The notes under the pieces are model-generated. The model saw only the letters and a program-made list of their open reading frames with translations, ran no database searches and had not been told where the DNA came from. A stretch of 13,743 nucleotides of DNA from Mageeibacillus sp. UBA1255 (GTDB lineage Bacteria > Bacillota > Clostridia > UBA1212 > UBA1255): the NCBI GenBank assembly GCA_002308795.1, contig DBVV01000080.1, positions 307-14,049 of the forward strand, given 5' to 3'. Numbering within the stretch: position 1 is the stretch's first letter; every line of letters starts with the position of its first letter. This document shows positions 1 through 7,716 of the stretch, one piece after another. Position numbers and translations under genes: made by a program.

Positions 1-136
1 GAACAAAGGCGGGATTTCGGCCGTGCAAGTGTGCCACACGCCCGAGCCTCCGAAGAAGAATGAGCATAGAAGGAACAGGCGGTGCCAGTGCCTGATCCAC
101 CCGGGCGCGGTTCGGAACAGAAACGGAACGCAGTAG
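1..136. other. Unassigned left edge; possible 3' end of an upstream gene
   Basis: No gene can be assigned here. All three + frames run in from the left edge and stop at 61-63 (TGA), 91-93 (TGA) and 134-136 (TAG). The frame ending at 134-136 reads plausibly as protein (it includes GGISAVQVCHTPEPP) and could be the C-terminus of an upstream gene. However, the three reverse frames are also open over this short stretch, so frame openness proves nothing. A copy of a repeat that elsewhere follows a stop codon begins 11 bases after the TAG, which mildly favours that frame. Confidence 0.25.
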
Positions 137-146
137 AAGAACAATA

Positions 147-164
147 TTTCACGGAAACAGGAAA
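147..164 (+). repeat. Dispersed intergenic repeat, copy 1
   Basis: The 18 bases TTTCACGGAAACAGGAAA occur here and again, identically, at 13689-13706. The match continues with one inserted A: this copy goes on as GAGCC and the other as AGAGCC. A looser match also extends a few bases upstream (ACA..T.). An exact 18-mer pair is not expected by chance in a window of this size. Here the repeat runs into AGAGCC followed by six T, whereas the right-hand copy runs into a hairpin. It lies between genes, upstream of the promoter of the DUF1508 gene. Confidence 0.75.
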
Positions 165-205
165 GAGCCTTTTTTGATTTTTATAAAAACAGGCGAAAAA
201 AGGTG

Positions 206-234
206 TTTACTTTGGCGCCGCTCTATATTATAAT
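206..234 (+). promoter_or_regulatory. Sigma-A-type promoter of the DUF1508 gene
   Basis: A perfect -10 box TATAAT lies at 229-234. It is preceded at 17-base spacing by TTTACT (206-211), a 4-of-6 match to TTGACA. The spacing and downstream position fit transcription starting near 241 and a 5' leader of about 65 bases before the ATG at 307. The -10 box sits inside a dyad: CTCT at 221-224 and AGAG at 236-239 flank the perfect palindrome TATTATAATA (226-235), with one unpaired A at 225. A repressor could bind there, but this is inference. Confidence 0.7.
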
Positions 235-306
235 AAGAGCAATAGGGGGGCTAAACGCTGAAATTGCAGGTATTGACCCACCAAAAACGTAAAGGAGATA
301 ATTAAA

Positions 307-681
307 ATGGGAAAATTTGTTATCAAACCCACAGCTAAAGGCTACAAGTTCAACCTCAAGGCAGGAAACGGCGAAATTATCGCTACTTCTCAGGTTTATG
401 CAAGTCTTAAGACCTGCAAAGCCGGCGTTGAGTCCGTAAGAAGAAACGCTGCTGTTGCTAACTGCGAAGATCAGACCGTAGAGGGCTACACCCCTGTGAA
501 GCACCCCAAATTCGAAGTCTATCTTGATAAAGCAGGCGAATATCGTTTCCGCCTTAAGGCTTCCAACGGCGAGAACATCTGCGCATCCGAAGGCTACAAG
601 GCTAAACCCTCCTGCCTGAACGGAATCGAATCCGTACGCAAGAACGCTCCCGAAGCAGACGTAGTTGTGGAAGAAGAATAA
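307..681 (+). CDS. Tandem DUF1508 (YegP-like) protein
   Basis: A 124-residue soluble protein made of two copies of the DUF1508/YegP domain. Copy 1 is about residues 2-47 (GKFVIKP...YKFNLKAGNGEIIATSQ...GVESVRRNA). Copy 2 is about residues 68-114 (KFEVYLD...YRFRLKASNGENICASEGY...GIESVRKNA). The paired signatures 'FxLKAxNGExIxxSxxY' and 'GIESVRxNA' identify the family clearly. The fold is a small alpha-beta domain, usually found as a tandem pair; its biochemical role is unknown, with no catalytic residues evident. The C-terminus is acidic (VVVEEE). The start is secure: AAAGGAG at 291-297 lies 9 bases before the ATG. A consensus promoter, strong ribosome site and dedicated terminator suggest a well-expressed single-gene transcript. 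No link with the downstream glycosylation genes is evident. Confidence 0.9.
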   Translation: MGKFVIKPTAKGYKFNLKAGNGEIIATSQVYASLKTCKAGVESVRRNAAVANCEDQTVEGYTPVKHPKFEVYLDKAGEYRFRLKASNGENICASEGYKAKPSCLNGIESVRKNAPEADVVVEEE

Positions 682-690
682 TATTAAGTA

Positions 691-711
691 TTGTCCGCCC
701 GAAGCGGACAA
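691..711 (+). other. Perfect 8-bp hairpin after the DUF1508 gene
   Basis: The arms TTGTCCGC (691-698) and GCGGACAA (704-711) are perfectly complementary around a 5-base loop, ten bases after the DUF1508 stop codon. It has no T-run behind it, so it is not itself a classic intrinsic terminator. It could protect the mRNA 3' end or serve as an operator. It sits just upstream of a second hairpin that does look like a terminator. Confidence 0.55.
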
Positions 712-721
712 ATGAAGAGAC

Positions 722-762
722 AGCGGGCTGCCGGAGACGGCATTGCCCGCTACTTTTATTTT
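722..762 (+). terminator. Intrinsic terminator of the DUF1508 gene
   Basis: The stem arms AGCGGGC (722-728) and GCCCGCT (745-751) pair perfectly, and GCC/GGC adds further pairs inside the loop. A T-rich tail follows (TACTTTTATTTT, 751-762). This is the expected shape of a Rho-independent terminator and separates the DUF1508 transcript from the downstream gene cluster. Confidence 0.8.
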
Positions 763-773
763 CCGGGTCAATG

Positions 774-782
774 TGGTAGAAT
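774..782 (+). promoter_or_regulatory. Candidate extended -10 promoter for the downstream gene cluster
   Basis: TGG followed directly by TAGAAT (774-782) forms an extended -10 element (TGnTAGAAT, 5 of 6 in the hexamer). No good -35 box exists at the right distance; that position falls in the T-rich terminator tail. Transcription from here would start near 789 and give a leader of about 97 bases before the TTG start at 886. It is the best promoter candidate in the gap, but only moderately supported. Confidence 0.4.
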
Positions 783-885
783 ATAACGAAGACGATCTGC
801 GGGGCGCTTTTAAGGCAGAGAAAAGGACATTGTCCGGCCGGAAAGACGCGCCATTTTCCGCTGCGGTTAAGGAGCTATACGTGCT

Positions 886-1605
886 TTGGAAAGCTTTAAC
901 GGTATTGTAATTGAAGACGATCAGACCGTTGACCAGCGGGTAGACGTACGTAACCTTCAGGTCTACGGCAATGCCGTATTCTGGAATGAGGTAGAGGCGG
1001 ATGAAATAGAAATATTCGGCACGGCCAGATTCCGGGATTTCGTGAGCTGCGACAGGATAGAGATTAACGGAGAGGCGGTCGTTCTTGATTCGCTCCTAAG
1101 CGAGTCGGTGAAGGTAGGCGGAGTTTTGAACGTTTCAGGCCGGTTCCGGTCGGACGTGGTCGTGGTAGACGGGATGCTCAGCACGCACGGGAAATACAAC
1201 GGAACGAACCTTATCGTTCGCAGCAGAGGCAGACTTGAAGCATCGCGTGATATAAAGGCGGAGAAGATAATACTTAACGGCGTGGCATACTCGGGCGCCG
1301 CGTTCAAGAGCGAAACGGTAGAGATCGCGTCCTGCGAAAAATCCGAGGTAGCGAGGATCGTAACGACCGAATTCAAGGTAAAATACAAACCCCGCGGAGA
1401 CGTACCGGGGATACAAGAAGGAGAATATTTATTGTCCGCGTACCATATCGATACACTTAATGCGGATATCGAATACGTGGCGGCGGATACGCTCGAATGC
1501 GAAAACATCCGAGTCGGACCGGGCTGCCACATAGGCGAACTGATATACAAAAAAGAGATCGAAATTGACGACCGGGCGATCGTGGACAGACTGTACAGGA
1601 TCTGA
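886..1605 (+). CDS. Bactofilin-like polymer-forming beta-helix protein
   Basis: A 239-residue soluble protein with no signal peptide or membrane segment. It is built of short strands of alternating hydrophobic residues (DVRNLQVYGNAVF, EIEIFGTARF, RIEINGEAVV, SVKVGGVLNVSG), the pattern of a right-handed beta-helix as in bactofilins. The ending (ENIRVGPGCHIGELIYKKEIEI) resembles the C-terminal part of Bacillota 'polymer-forming cytoskeletal' proteins. Such proteins assemble into filaments at the membrane and act in cell shape, motility or envelope organisation; the role here is inferred. The start is TTG: the only in-frame starts after the TAA at 868-870 are TTG at 886 and a rare ATA, and TAAGGAG (868-874) lies 11 bases upstream. 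The next gene begins 71 bases after the stop with no clear promoter between, so it may be the first gene of the operon. It is longer than a minimal bactofilin, with a less regular middle section. Confidence 0.7.
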   Translation: MESFNGIVIEDDQTVDQRVDVRNLQVYGNAVFWNEVEADEIEIFGTARFRDFVSCDRIEINGEAVVLDSLLSESVKVGGVLNVSGRFRSDVVVVDGMLSTHGKYNGTNLIVRSRGRLEASRDIKAEKIILNGVAYSGAAFKSETVEIASCEKSEVARIVTTEFKVKYKPRGDVPGIQEGEYLLSAYHIDTLNADIEYVAADTLECENIRVGPGCHIGELIYKKEIEIDDRAIVDRLYRI

Positions 1606-1676
1606 AGCCGGGCGGGAAATATACGGACGAAAATATAAAGCACATTAAACGATTTTAACAGGATTTAGAGCGGCGT

Positions 1677-4055
1677 ATGAAAAACTTGATGGAATTCATA
1701 AAAAAACACAGACTGAAACTGACGCTGTGCGCTCTGGCCGTCGTTCTTGCGGCAGGGATAGGGATCTTTTTCGGCGTGAGAGGCTGTGCGAAGGCGCAGG
1801 ATAAAGTACTGTTCGAATGGGATTTCAGCAAAGGTACCGGAGAATTCAGCACCGAAGGGTACTACGCGGACAGAAGCCAGTTCGAAATAGTTCCGGAAGG
1901 ACCGGACGGGAGCAATTGCGCACGCATAACGAGCCTCGAGAGCAACGACGCGCGGTTCAGAATCGTCATCCAGACCAGGCCAAACACGTATTATAAGGTC
2001 ACGGCGAAGGTCAGAACAGCGGGAGTGGAATCTCCGGGGAAAGCCGCGGGGGCAAATATTTCGGCGCTTTATTCTTATGAATTTAAAGGCGGGTTCGTCG
2101 GCGACAACGACTGGACGGACGTTACCGTCTACGGCAGGACGTCCGCCGGACAGACTGAAGCAGGCATCTGTTTCCGCCTCGGTTTTTACAGCTGCGACAC
2201 GACCGGAACAGCGTGGTTTGACGACATAAAGATCGAACAGATCGCGAAACTGCCGCAGGGCGCGACTGCCATATCTTTCGAGCAGTCGATGATCAATAAT
2301 AACAGCGGCAGCAGCGGCGCTACGACGGTCAGCCAGCGGGAACTGGTGAACCAGTATTACGACGGGATAAAGATCGGGCTGCTCATAGTTATATTGACGT
2401 TCCTGTTCTTCGCCGTAATGTACCGCTACGGCGTTCTCAGAGATAAAGAAAGGCGCATGGGCATTGACCCGCGCAAGATCATGCTCGTCCCGATAGAATA
2501 TGAAGACGGTGACGGCGTACAGTACGATGAAAACGAGACCCGCTCCATGCCGGATACGTCCGGAACGGATGCAGGGATCGTTATTCCCGCCGCTCAGGAG
2601 CCTGAAAAGCCTTTCAGACCGCTGTTCAGAACGGTAGCGGTAGGATATAAAGGGATAAGCACGGGAGCGGCAGTAGTGATGATACTTGTCCTCGGACTGA
2701 TCTTCCGGCTCATCGCGTCGGTAACGGCCCCGCAATGCAGCATTGACGTAAATCTGTTCCAGAGCTGGGGAAAACACATCGTCGCAGACGGCATCCCGAA
2801 TTTCTACGCAAACGCATCCGCATACAGCCTGGACTATCCGCCGCTTTATATGTATTTCCTGTGGTTCAACACATTGCTGGCCAAATGGTTCGGACTTACC
2901 GGAACAGCCGGACACGTGATGCTTACCAAACTGCCGTCGATACTGGCTGACATTGCCATCGGCTGGGTCATCTACAAGATGGCAGATAAAAAGATCAGCA
3001 AAAACTGGATAATATTCTTCATCGCCCTCTGGGTGATGAATCCGCTGTCGATGCTTGACTCTGCGGCATGGGGCCAGGTCGATTCGATCCTCGCGCTGCT
3101 CTGCCTGCTGATGGTGTGGTTCATTTCGAAAGACAAATACATCATCGCTTCGGTAATGTTCGGACTTGCGGTGATACTGAAGCCTCAGGGCATTTTCATG
3201 CTGCCGATAATCGGCTTCGCGCTGCTCCGCCGCCTGTTTAAAAACAAAGAGGTGCCGAAAGCACGCACGCTCATACTTATACTGCAGTGCATACTTGTCG
3301 CAGCGGGAACGATCATAGTCGTTGCCCTTCCGTTCGGCGTAAAAATGAGCCCGAACTTCTTCGAATGGCTCGTGCGGCTCTACATCGGCACGGCCAACGG
3401 ATACAAGGGCGCGACGGTCAATTCTTATAATTTCTACTACGTATTAAAGCAGAACTGGACGACGGACTCGAACACGTTCATATTCGGAATGTCGTATTTC
3501 ACGTTCGGCATGATAATGATCGTCGTTTCGTGTGTCATCGTCTGGGTGCTCTACCAGTTTACGAAACGCGAAGACAGATCGATGCCGTTCCTTCTTTCCG
3601 CGACGCTGGTGTATATGGTGACAATGTTCGGGCCGCGCATGCATGAGCGATATTTCTTCCCCTGCGCCGTCCTGCTGCTTGCCGCCGTTCTGTACTCGAA
3701 CAATAAAATACTGCTGTGGATATACGCCGTGCTTACGGGCGTAAATTTCATGTCTGTATTGTCCGTGATGCTGGGCCTGGAGATCGGCGGAGAGCTTAAA
3801 AACGCCGGAGCGTCGCAGGATCTTTACGGAAAATTCTACTGGGCAGCTCAGGAACCGCACCGCAGGATCATTGCCATCCTGAATCTTGTGTGCTGCATAG
3901 CATTGCTGGTCGTGGCCGTGCTGATCGCGTTCAACGTTATAAAAGAAGACGAGCCGCGCCTGAAAATATACGACGCGGATCACACTGGCCCGGACGGCGC
4001 AGGTACAGTCGCCGTTATGGAAAACGCAACGGAGGTCGGAACAGATGAAAAATAA
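1677..4055 (+). CDS. GT-C glycosyltransferase (Gpi18/ALG6-like) with N-terminal jelly-roll domain
   Basis: A 792-residue polytopic membrane protein. An N-terminal membrane segment (about 14-34) is followed by an extracytoplasmic beta-sandwich resembling CBM4/9-type modules (about 42-200, ending AWFDDIKIEQIA) and a second membrane segment (about 231-253). A charged, probably cytoplasmic stretch (254-318) leads to a GT-C core (about 325-755). Core motifs are an acidic residue in the first loop (SIDVNLFQSW, D357), DYPPLYMYFLW (386-396), AWGQVDS (464-470), KPQG (502-505) and MHERYFFP (655-662). This combination is typical of COG5542-like mannosyltransferases related to Gpi18 and ALG6, which move a sugar from a polyprenyl-phosphate donor outside the membrane. 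Sugar and acceptor cannot be read from sequence. The ribosome site is weak (AGGA about 12 bases before the ATG). The gene overlaps the next by 11 bases, so the two are probably translationally coupled, and the GT2 gene further down could supply the donor. Its N-terminal domain is homologous to that of the next protein. Confidence 0.82.
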   Translation: MKNLMEFIKKHRLKLTLCALAVVLAAGIGIFFGVRGCAKAQDKVLFEWDFSKGTGEFSTEGYYADRSQFEIVPEGPDGSNCARITSLESNDARFRIVIQTRPNTYYKVTAKVRTAGVESPGKAAGANISALYSYEFKGGFVGDNDWTDVTVYGRTSAGQTEAGICFRLGFYSCDTTGTAWFDDIKIEQIAKLPQGATAISFEQSMINNNSGSSGATTVSQRELVNQYYDGIKIGLLIVILTFLFFAVMYRYGVLRDKERRMGIDPRKIMLVPIEYEDGDGVQYDENETRSMPDTSGTDAGIVIPAAQEPEKPFRPLFRTVAVGYKGISTGAAVVMILVLGLIFRLIASVTAPQCSIDVNLFQSWGKHIVADGIPNFYANASAYSLDYPPLYMYFLWFNTLLAKWFGLTGTAGHVMLTKLPSILADIAIGWVIYKMADKKISKNWIIFFIALWVMNPLSMLDSAAWGQVDSILALLCLLMVWFISKDKYIIASVMFGLAVILKPQGIFMLPIIGFALLRRLFKNKEVPKARTLILILQCILVAAGTIIVVALPFGVKMSPNFFEWLVRLYIGTANGYKGATVNSYNFYYVLKQNWTTDSNTFIFGMSYFTFGMIMIVVSCVIVWVLYQFTKREDRSMPFLLSATLVYMVTMFGPRMHERYFFPCAVLLLAAVLYSNNKILLWIYAVLTGVNFMSVLSVMLGLEIGGELKNAGASQDLYGKFYWAAQEPHRRIIAILNLVCCIALLVVAVLIAFNVIKEDEPRLKIYDADHTGPDGAGTVAVMENATEVGTDEK

Positions 4056-6651
4056 AACTGTGGATTCGATTTTTCGGAATAAATGCATCAAAACTGATAA
4101 AAAGCGCATCGGGAAATTGACCGCGCTCGTCGTGCTTGCGGCTGTTATTGCCTCCATGTGCCTGGTAATGACGGGATGCAGCGGCTCGGGCATTAAAAAC
4201 AGTTCGTTCGAAAAAGGATCCGGAGAAAAGATCGACGGATGGAGCATAAACAACTACGAACGGTCCGTCGGCGACGATACGTCCGGTTCCGTCACGATAT
4301 TTGACGAAGGATATAAAGGAAAATGCGTGAAGATCGCGAACAACGTTCCGAACGACGTCCGTGTCTACCAGAAAATAAGCCTGAAGCCTGATTCGTATTA
4401 TAAAGTAAGCTGCATGGTAAAGATCGAGGGCGAGATCGACGCAGGACGCGGTGAAGAAAAAGGCGCCGGGTTCAACGTTTCCGCGATAAAAGTCTATCAG
4501 AGAAGCACCGGCCTTTACACCACGAACGGAGAATGGATGGAGTACACTGCGTACGTCCAGACCGGAAAAGATCAGAAGGACGCTGAGATAAGCATCGGTA
4601 TCGGCGGCTACAGCTCCGAATCACAGGGCGTAGCGTACCTCGACGAGCTCAATATAACGAAGATCGCTGCGCTTCCGGAAGGAATGGGCGCCATAAGCAT
4701 TGCCGGCAGCAAGAGCGGAACAGAAGAGGATAAAAAGCAGGAGACGAACGTCTGGTTCAAGATACTTTTCATTGCCCTCGCGATCGCTCTGGCGGTATTC
4801 GTCATACTGGTGATAAAGAAACGCGACGAAGAAAAATACACTCTCAAAGAGCCGCTTTCCGAAGGCCCGGTAAAGCTAAAGAGGCTTGATATAATTTTGA
4901 TATGCTCGCTGACGCTGGTATGCGCCGTAGCGTCGTTCTTCAAACTCGGCGACGCACACGGTCCCGTTTCGTACTGGAAACCGGCTGCGTACGGCGAGAG
5001 CGTAACGGTCGAATTCGACAGTGTAAAGACGGTATCGCGCACGACGATCCTTCCCAACATACCTTCCTCGTCTACCGGCACGTACATGGTCAAATACGAG
5101 AAAGTTGACGGCAGCGGCGTTTTCGAAGAAGCGTTCAGCTTCTCCAGGTCGGATAAGGATCCGCCGGAATTTTTCGAATGGAAACTCTACAACAACGCAT
5201 TCACGACGAGACGCGTACAGGTCTTATGCCAGATCAAGGGCCTCGCGGTCAATGAAATGGCTTTCTGGGAGAAGGATGCCGACGGAAGATATACGCAGAT
5301 ACCCGTGAAGATCACCGGTACCGAATTCGATCCGGAGGTCAATGACACGCAGTATACTCCCGCTAATCTTTTCGATGAGCAGGACCTCGCCCAGGCGTGG
5401 AGAACGTACGAAAACGGCACGTATTTCGACGAGATCTATTTCCCGCGCACTGCGTACGAACACTTAAACGGCCTTAAAATTTATGAGACAACGCACCCGC
5501 CGCTCGGTAAAACGCTTATCTCGCTGGGCATCAGCATATTCGGAATGAATCCGTTCGGTTGGAGATTCATCGGAACGCTGATGGGCGTACTGCTCGTGCC
5601 GATCATATACCTGCTCGCACTTAAAATACTAAAGAGGTCAAACTTCGCGTTCATTGCCGCGTTCCTGCTGTGCTTCGACTTCATGCGTACCGCGCAGACC
5701 AGACTCGCGACGATCGACACGTACTCGGTATTCTTCACGCTGCTGATGTATTACTTCATGTTTGACTACTTTACGAAGAAATCGTACGACATGCCTTTCT
5801 GGAAGACGATGCTGCCGCTCTTCTTATGCGGAATATGCTTCGGCCTGGGCGCGGCGTCCAAGTGGACAAGCATCTATTCAGGCGTCGGTCTTGCGATCCT
5901 CTTCTTCGTATCCAAATTCAGCGAAGCGTACGACGTGAGACAGGGAAGAGCGGGAAAGAACGGGGAACTGAAGCCGTCCGCATGGCTGCTGAAAAATTTC
6001 ATTCCGACGTGCGGTATGTGCGTGATATTCTTCATATTGATACCCATAGGCATCTACGTGCTTTCATATCTTCCGTACATGCCGTCCAACCCGGACAAAT
6101 CACTGCTGGACGTTGTCATCGAAAACCAGAAATATATGTATAGTTACCACTCGGGCCTGAACGCGACGCACCCGTACCAGTCGTCATGGTATTCGTGGAT
6201 AATCGACATGCGCCCGATATACTACTACTCCAGCGGTGACGCAGGACTCGCTTCGGGAATGAGAGCATCCGTCGCTTCGTTCGGAAACCCGGCAGTATGG
6301 TGGGTCGGACTCGGCTGCCTGCCGGCGGCGGTCTACTTTACCTGGAAACGCAGAGAAAAAACGATGCTCGTGGCATTCATCGGATACGCATGCCAGCTGT
6401 TCCCGTGGATTCTTGTCACACGCTGCACGTTCATTTACCACTACTTCACGTCCGTACCGTTCCTGATCATCATGATCGCGTACGTGATAAAATGTCTGTA
6501 CGAGGACAAGATAATCGGAAAACCGACCGTGTTCATTTATCTCGGGGTCGTACTCGTCCTTTACGCTTTCTTCTATCCCGTACTTGTCGGAATACCTGTA
6601 AAGAACGATTACATTTCCGGCCTCAGATGGTTTAATTCATGGTCGTTCTGA
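4045..6651 (+). CDS. PMT-type GT39 protein O-glycosyltransferase with two extra beta-sandwich domains
   Basis: An 868-residue membrane enzyme of the protein O-mannosyltransferase family, which transfers a sugar from polyprenyl-phosphate to Ser/Thr of exported proteins. Diagnostic motifs are the acidic pair in YFDEIYFPRTAYEHL (D462-E463), ETTHPPLGKTLISLG (481-495), WRFIGTL (506-512), RLATIDTYSVFF (553-564), SKWTSIY (605-611), HPYQSSWYSW (709-718) and the ending YISGLRWFNSWSF. Ahead of the core are a hydrophobic segment ending VMTGC (C45), a CBM4/9-like jelly roll (about 50-219), a membrane segment (237-258) and the first core helix (about 282-298). An inserted beta-rich domain (about 303-425) resembles F5/8-type sandwiches and comes before the DE motif. 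The core alone would be about 550 residues. The start is firm: GGAGGT (4031-4036) lies 8 bases before the ATG, inside the end of the preceding gene. The donor is probably made by the GT2 gene 43 bases downstream. Mannose is the classic PMT sugar but is not proven here. Confidence 0.88.
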   Translation: MKNKTVDSIFRNKCIKTDKKRIGKLTALVVLAAVIASMCLVMTGCSGSGIKNSSFEKGSGEKIDGWSINNYERSVGDDTSGSVTIFDEGYKGKCVKIANNVPNDVRVYQKISLKPDSYYKVSCMVKIEGEIDAGRGEEKGAGFNVSAIKVYQRSTGLYTTNGEWMEYTAYVQTGKDQKDAEISIGIGGYSSESQGVAYLDELNITKIAALPEGMGAISIAGSKSGTEEDKKQETNVWFKILFIALAIALAVFVILVIKKRDEEKYTLKEPLSEGPVKLKRLDIILICSLTLVCAVASFFKLGDAHGPVSYWKPAAYGESVTVEFDSVKTVSRTTILPNIPSSSTGTYMVKYEKVDGSGVFEEAFSFSRSDKDPPEFFEWKLYNNAFTTRRVQVLCQIKGLAVNEMAFWEKDADGRYTQIPVKITGTEFDPEVNDTQYTPANLFDEQDLAQAWRTYENGTYFDEIYFPRTAYEHLNGLKIYETTHPPLGKTLISLGISIFGMNPFGWRFIGTLMGVLLVPIIYLLALKILKRSNFAFIAAFLLCFDFMRTAQTRLATIDTYSVFFTLLMYYFMFDYFTKKSYDMPFWKTMLPLFLCGICFGLGAASKWTSIYSGVGLAILFFVSKFSEAYDVRQGRAGKNGELKPSAWLLKNFIPTCGMCVIFFILIPIGIYVLSYLPYMPSNPDKSLLDVVIENQKYMYSYHSGLNATHPYQSSWYSWIIDMRPIYYYSSGDAGLASGMRASVASFGNPAVWWVGLGCLPAAVYFTWKRREKTMLVAFIGYACQLFPWILVTRCTFIYHYFTSVPFLIIMIAYVIKCLYEDKIIGKPTVFIYLGVVLVLYAFFYPVLVGIPVKNDYISGLRWFNSWSF

Positions 6652-6694
6652 CGGTCGCATAATAAAGAACCTGCCGGGAGGAGGCAATCATTTT

Positions 6695-7660
6695 ATGGAC
6701 GAAGAGAGATTGATAGATCCGGATACCACGGTATGCAGCGTGGTGGTCCCGCTTTATAACGAAGAAGAGGTCATCGGCGAATCGTATAAAAGGCTCACGG
6801 AAGTCATGGAAAAAGAAGATATTCCGTACGAGATCGTCATGGTAAACGATGGCAGCAGGGACAATACCGAGCAGCTCGCAAGGGCGATCTGCGCCGTTGA
6901 CAGCCGCGTGAAGCTTATCAACTTTTCGCGTAATTTCGGACACCAGACGGCGATCACGGCCGGTATGGACGCGGCGGGAGGTCAATGCGTCGTGGTTATT
7001 GACGCCGACCTTCAGGATCCTCCCGAGGTGATCCCCGAGATGCTTGCGAAATGGCGTGCGGGCGTCGACGTTGTGTACGGCAAACGTATTTCAAGAGAAG
7101 GCGAGACGTTCTTTAAAAAGTTCACGGCGAAAATGTTCTACAGAACGCTGAACAAAATGACGGACGTAGACATACCCGTTGACACAGGCGACTTCAGGCT
7201 CATCGATAAAAAAGTAAAAGATGCGCTGCTCCAGGTCAGGGAACACAACAGATACGTGCGCGGCATAGTCAGCTGGCTCGGGTTCAGGACGGAACCGGTC
7301 GAATTCGAGCGTCACAAGCGTTTCGCAGGGACCACCAAGTATCCGCTTAAAAAGATGCTCAAGCTGGCTAAAGACGCGCTGCTTTCGTTCTCATATAAGC
7401 CTTTGAAAATCGCCACCGGAACCGGAATATTCCTCTCATGCGCCAGCGTTATATATCTGATCGTAGCGCTTATCCTCGGGATCCTCGGGAAGCTCGGCAC
7501 GGTCGGAATAATATTCGTGGCACTTGCGGTAGCGCTCCTGTTCCAGGGAATAACGCTCATTGCTATGGGTATCCAGAACGAATATATGGCAAGAATGTAC
7601 GAAGAAGCGCTAGGCAGACCGCTCTACCTCATCAGAGACAGAGTAAACTTTACGGATTAA
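6695..7660 (+). CDS. Polyprenyl-phosphate glycosyl synthase (GT2, DPM1/GtrB-like)
   Basis: A 321-residue family-2 glycosyltransferase. It loads a sugar from a nucleotide donor onto a polyprenyl phosphate at the inner face of the membrane. The GT-A domain spans about residues 12-235: VVPLYNEEE (17-25), VNDGSRDNT (50-58), RNFGHQTAITAGMDAA (79-94), the metal-binding DAD of VIDADLQDPPE (D103, D105) and NRYVRGIVSWLGF (185-197). Two C-terminal helices (about 239-263 and 268-292) anchor it, as in GtrB/CsbB-type enzymes; length and layout are normal for that group. The strong site GGGAGGAGG (6676-6684) lies 10 bases before the ATG. Placed directly after two GT-C enzymes that need a lipid-linked sugar, it is the obvious donor-forming partner. 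Whether it uses GDP-mannose, UDP-glucose or another nucleotide sugar cannot be told from sequence. Confidence 0.92.
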   Translation: MDEERLIDPDTTVCSVVVPLYNEEEVIGESYKRLTEVMEKEDIPYEIVMVNDGSRDNTEQLARAICAVDSRVKLINFSRNFGHQTAITAGMDAAGGQCVVVIDADLQDPPEVIPEMLAKWRAGVDVVYGKRISREGETFFKKFTAKMFYRTLNKMTDVDIPVDTGDFRLIDKKVKDALLQVREHNRYVRGIVSWLGFRTEPVEFERHKRFAGTTKYPLKKMLKLAKDALLSFSYKPLKIATGTGIFLSCASVIYLIVALILGILGKLGTVGIIFVALAVALLFQGITLIAMGIQNEYMARMYEEALGRPLYLIRDRVNFTD

Positions 7661-7716
7661 CGGAAGATCGTTAAGGCGGCTGTGACGTTCGTCGAAACAG
7701 ACAGGATTTGAAAGTT

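Noticed and set aside
821..845. Short inverted repeat GGAC/GTCC and the CCGGCCGG palindrome in the leader of the bactofilin-like gene, resembling part of the hairpin at 691-711
   Set aside because: The stem is only four base pairs and the resemblance to the earlier hairpin is partial; not enough to call a regulatory element.
1779..1790. Possible lipoprotein cysteine (C37) in the first GT-C protein
   Set aside because: The residues before it (VRGC) include an Arg, which breaks the lipobox. The homologous VMTGC in the PMT is closer, but has Met at -3 and is part of a polytopic protein, so lipidation is not claimed.
1665..2915. Long minus-strand open frame (416 codons) opposite the first GT-C gene
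   Set aside because: Its translation is rich in Arg, His and Cys with no family resemblance, it has no ribosome site, and the + strand frame has clear GT-C motifs. It is a by-product of codon bias in the real gene.
7708..7716. TTG start three codons upstream for the CotH/RCC1 gene
   Set aside because: The AGGA site would be one base from this TTG, too close for initiation, but is correctly spaced for the ATG at 7717.
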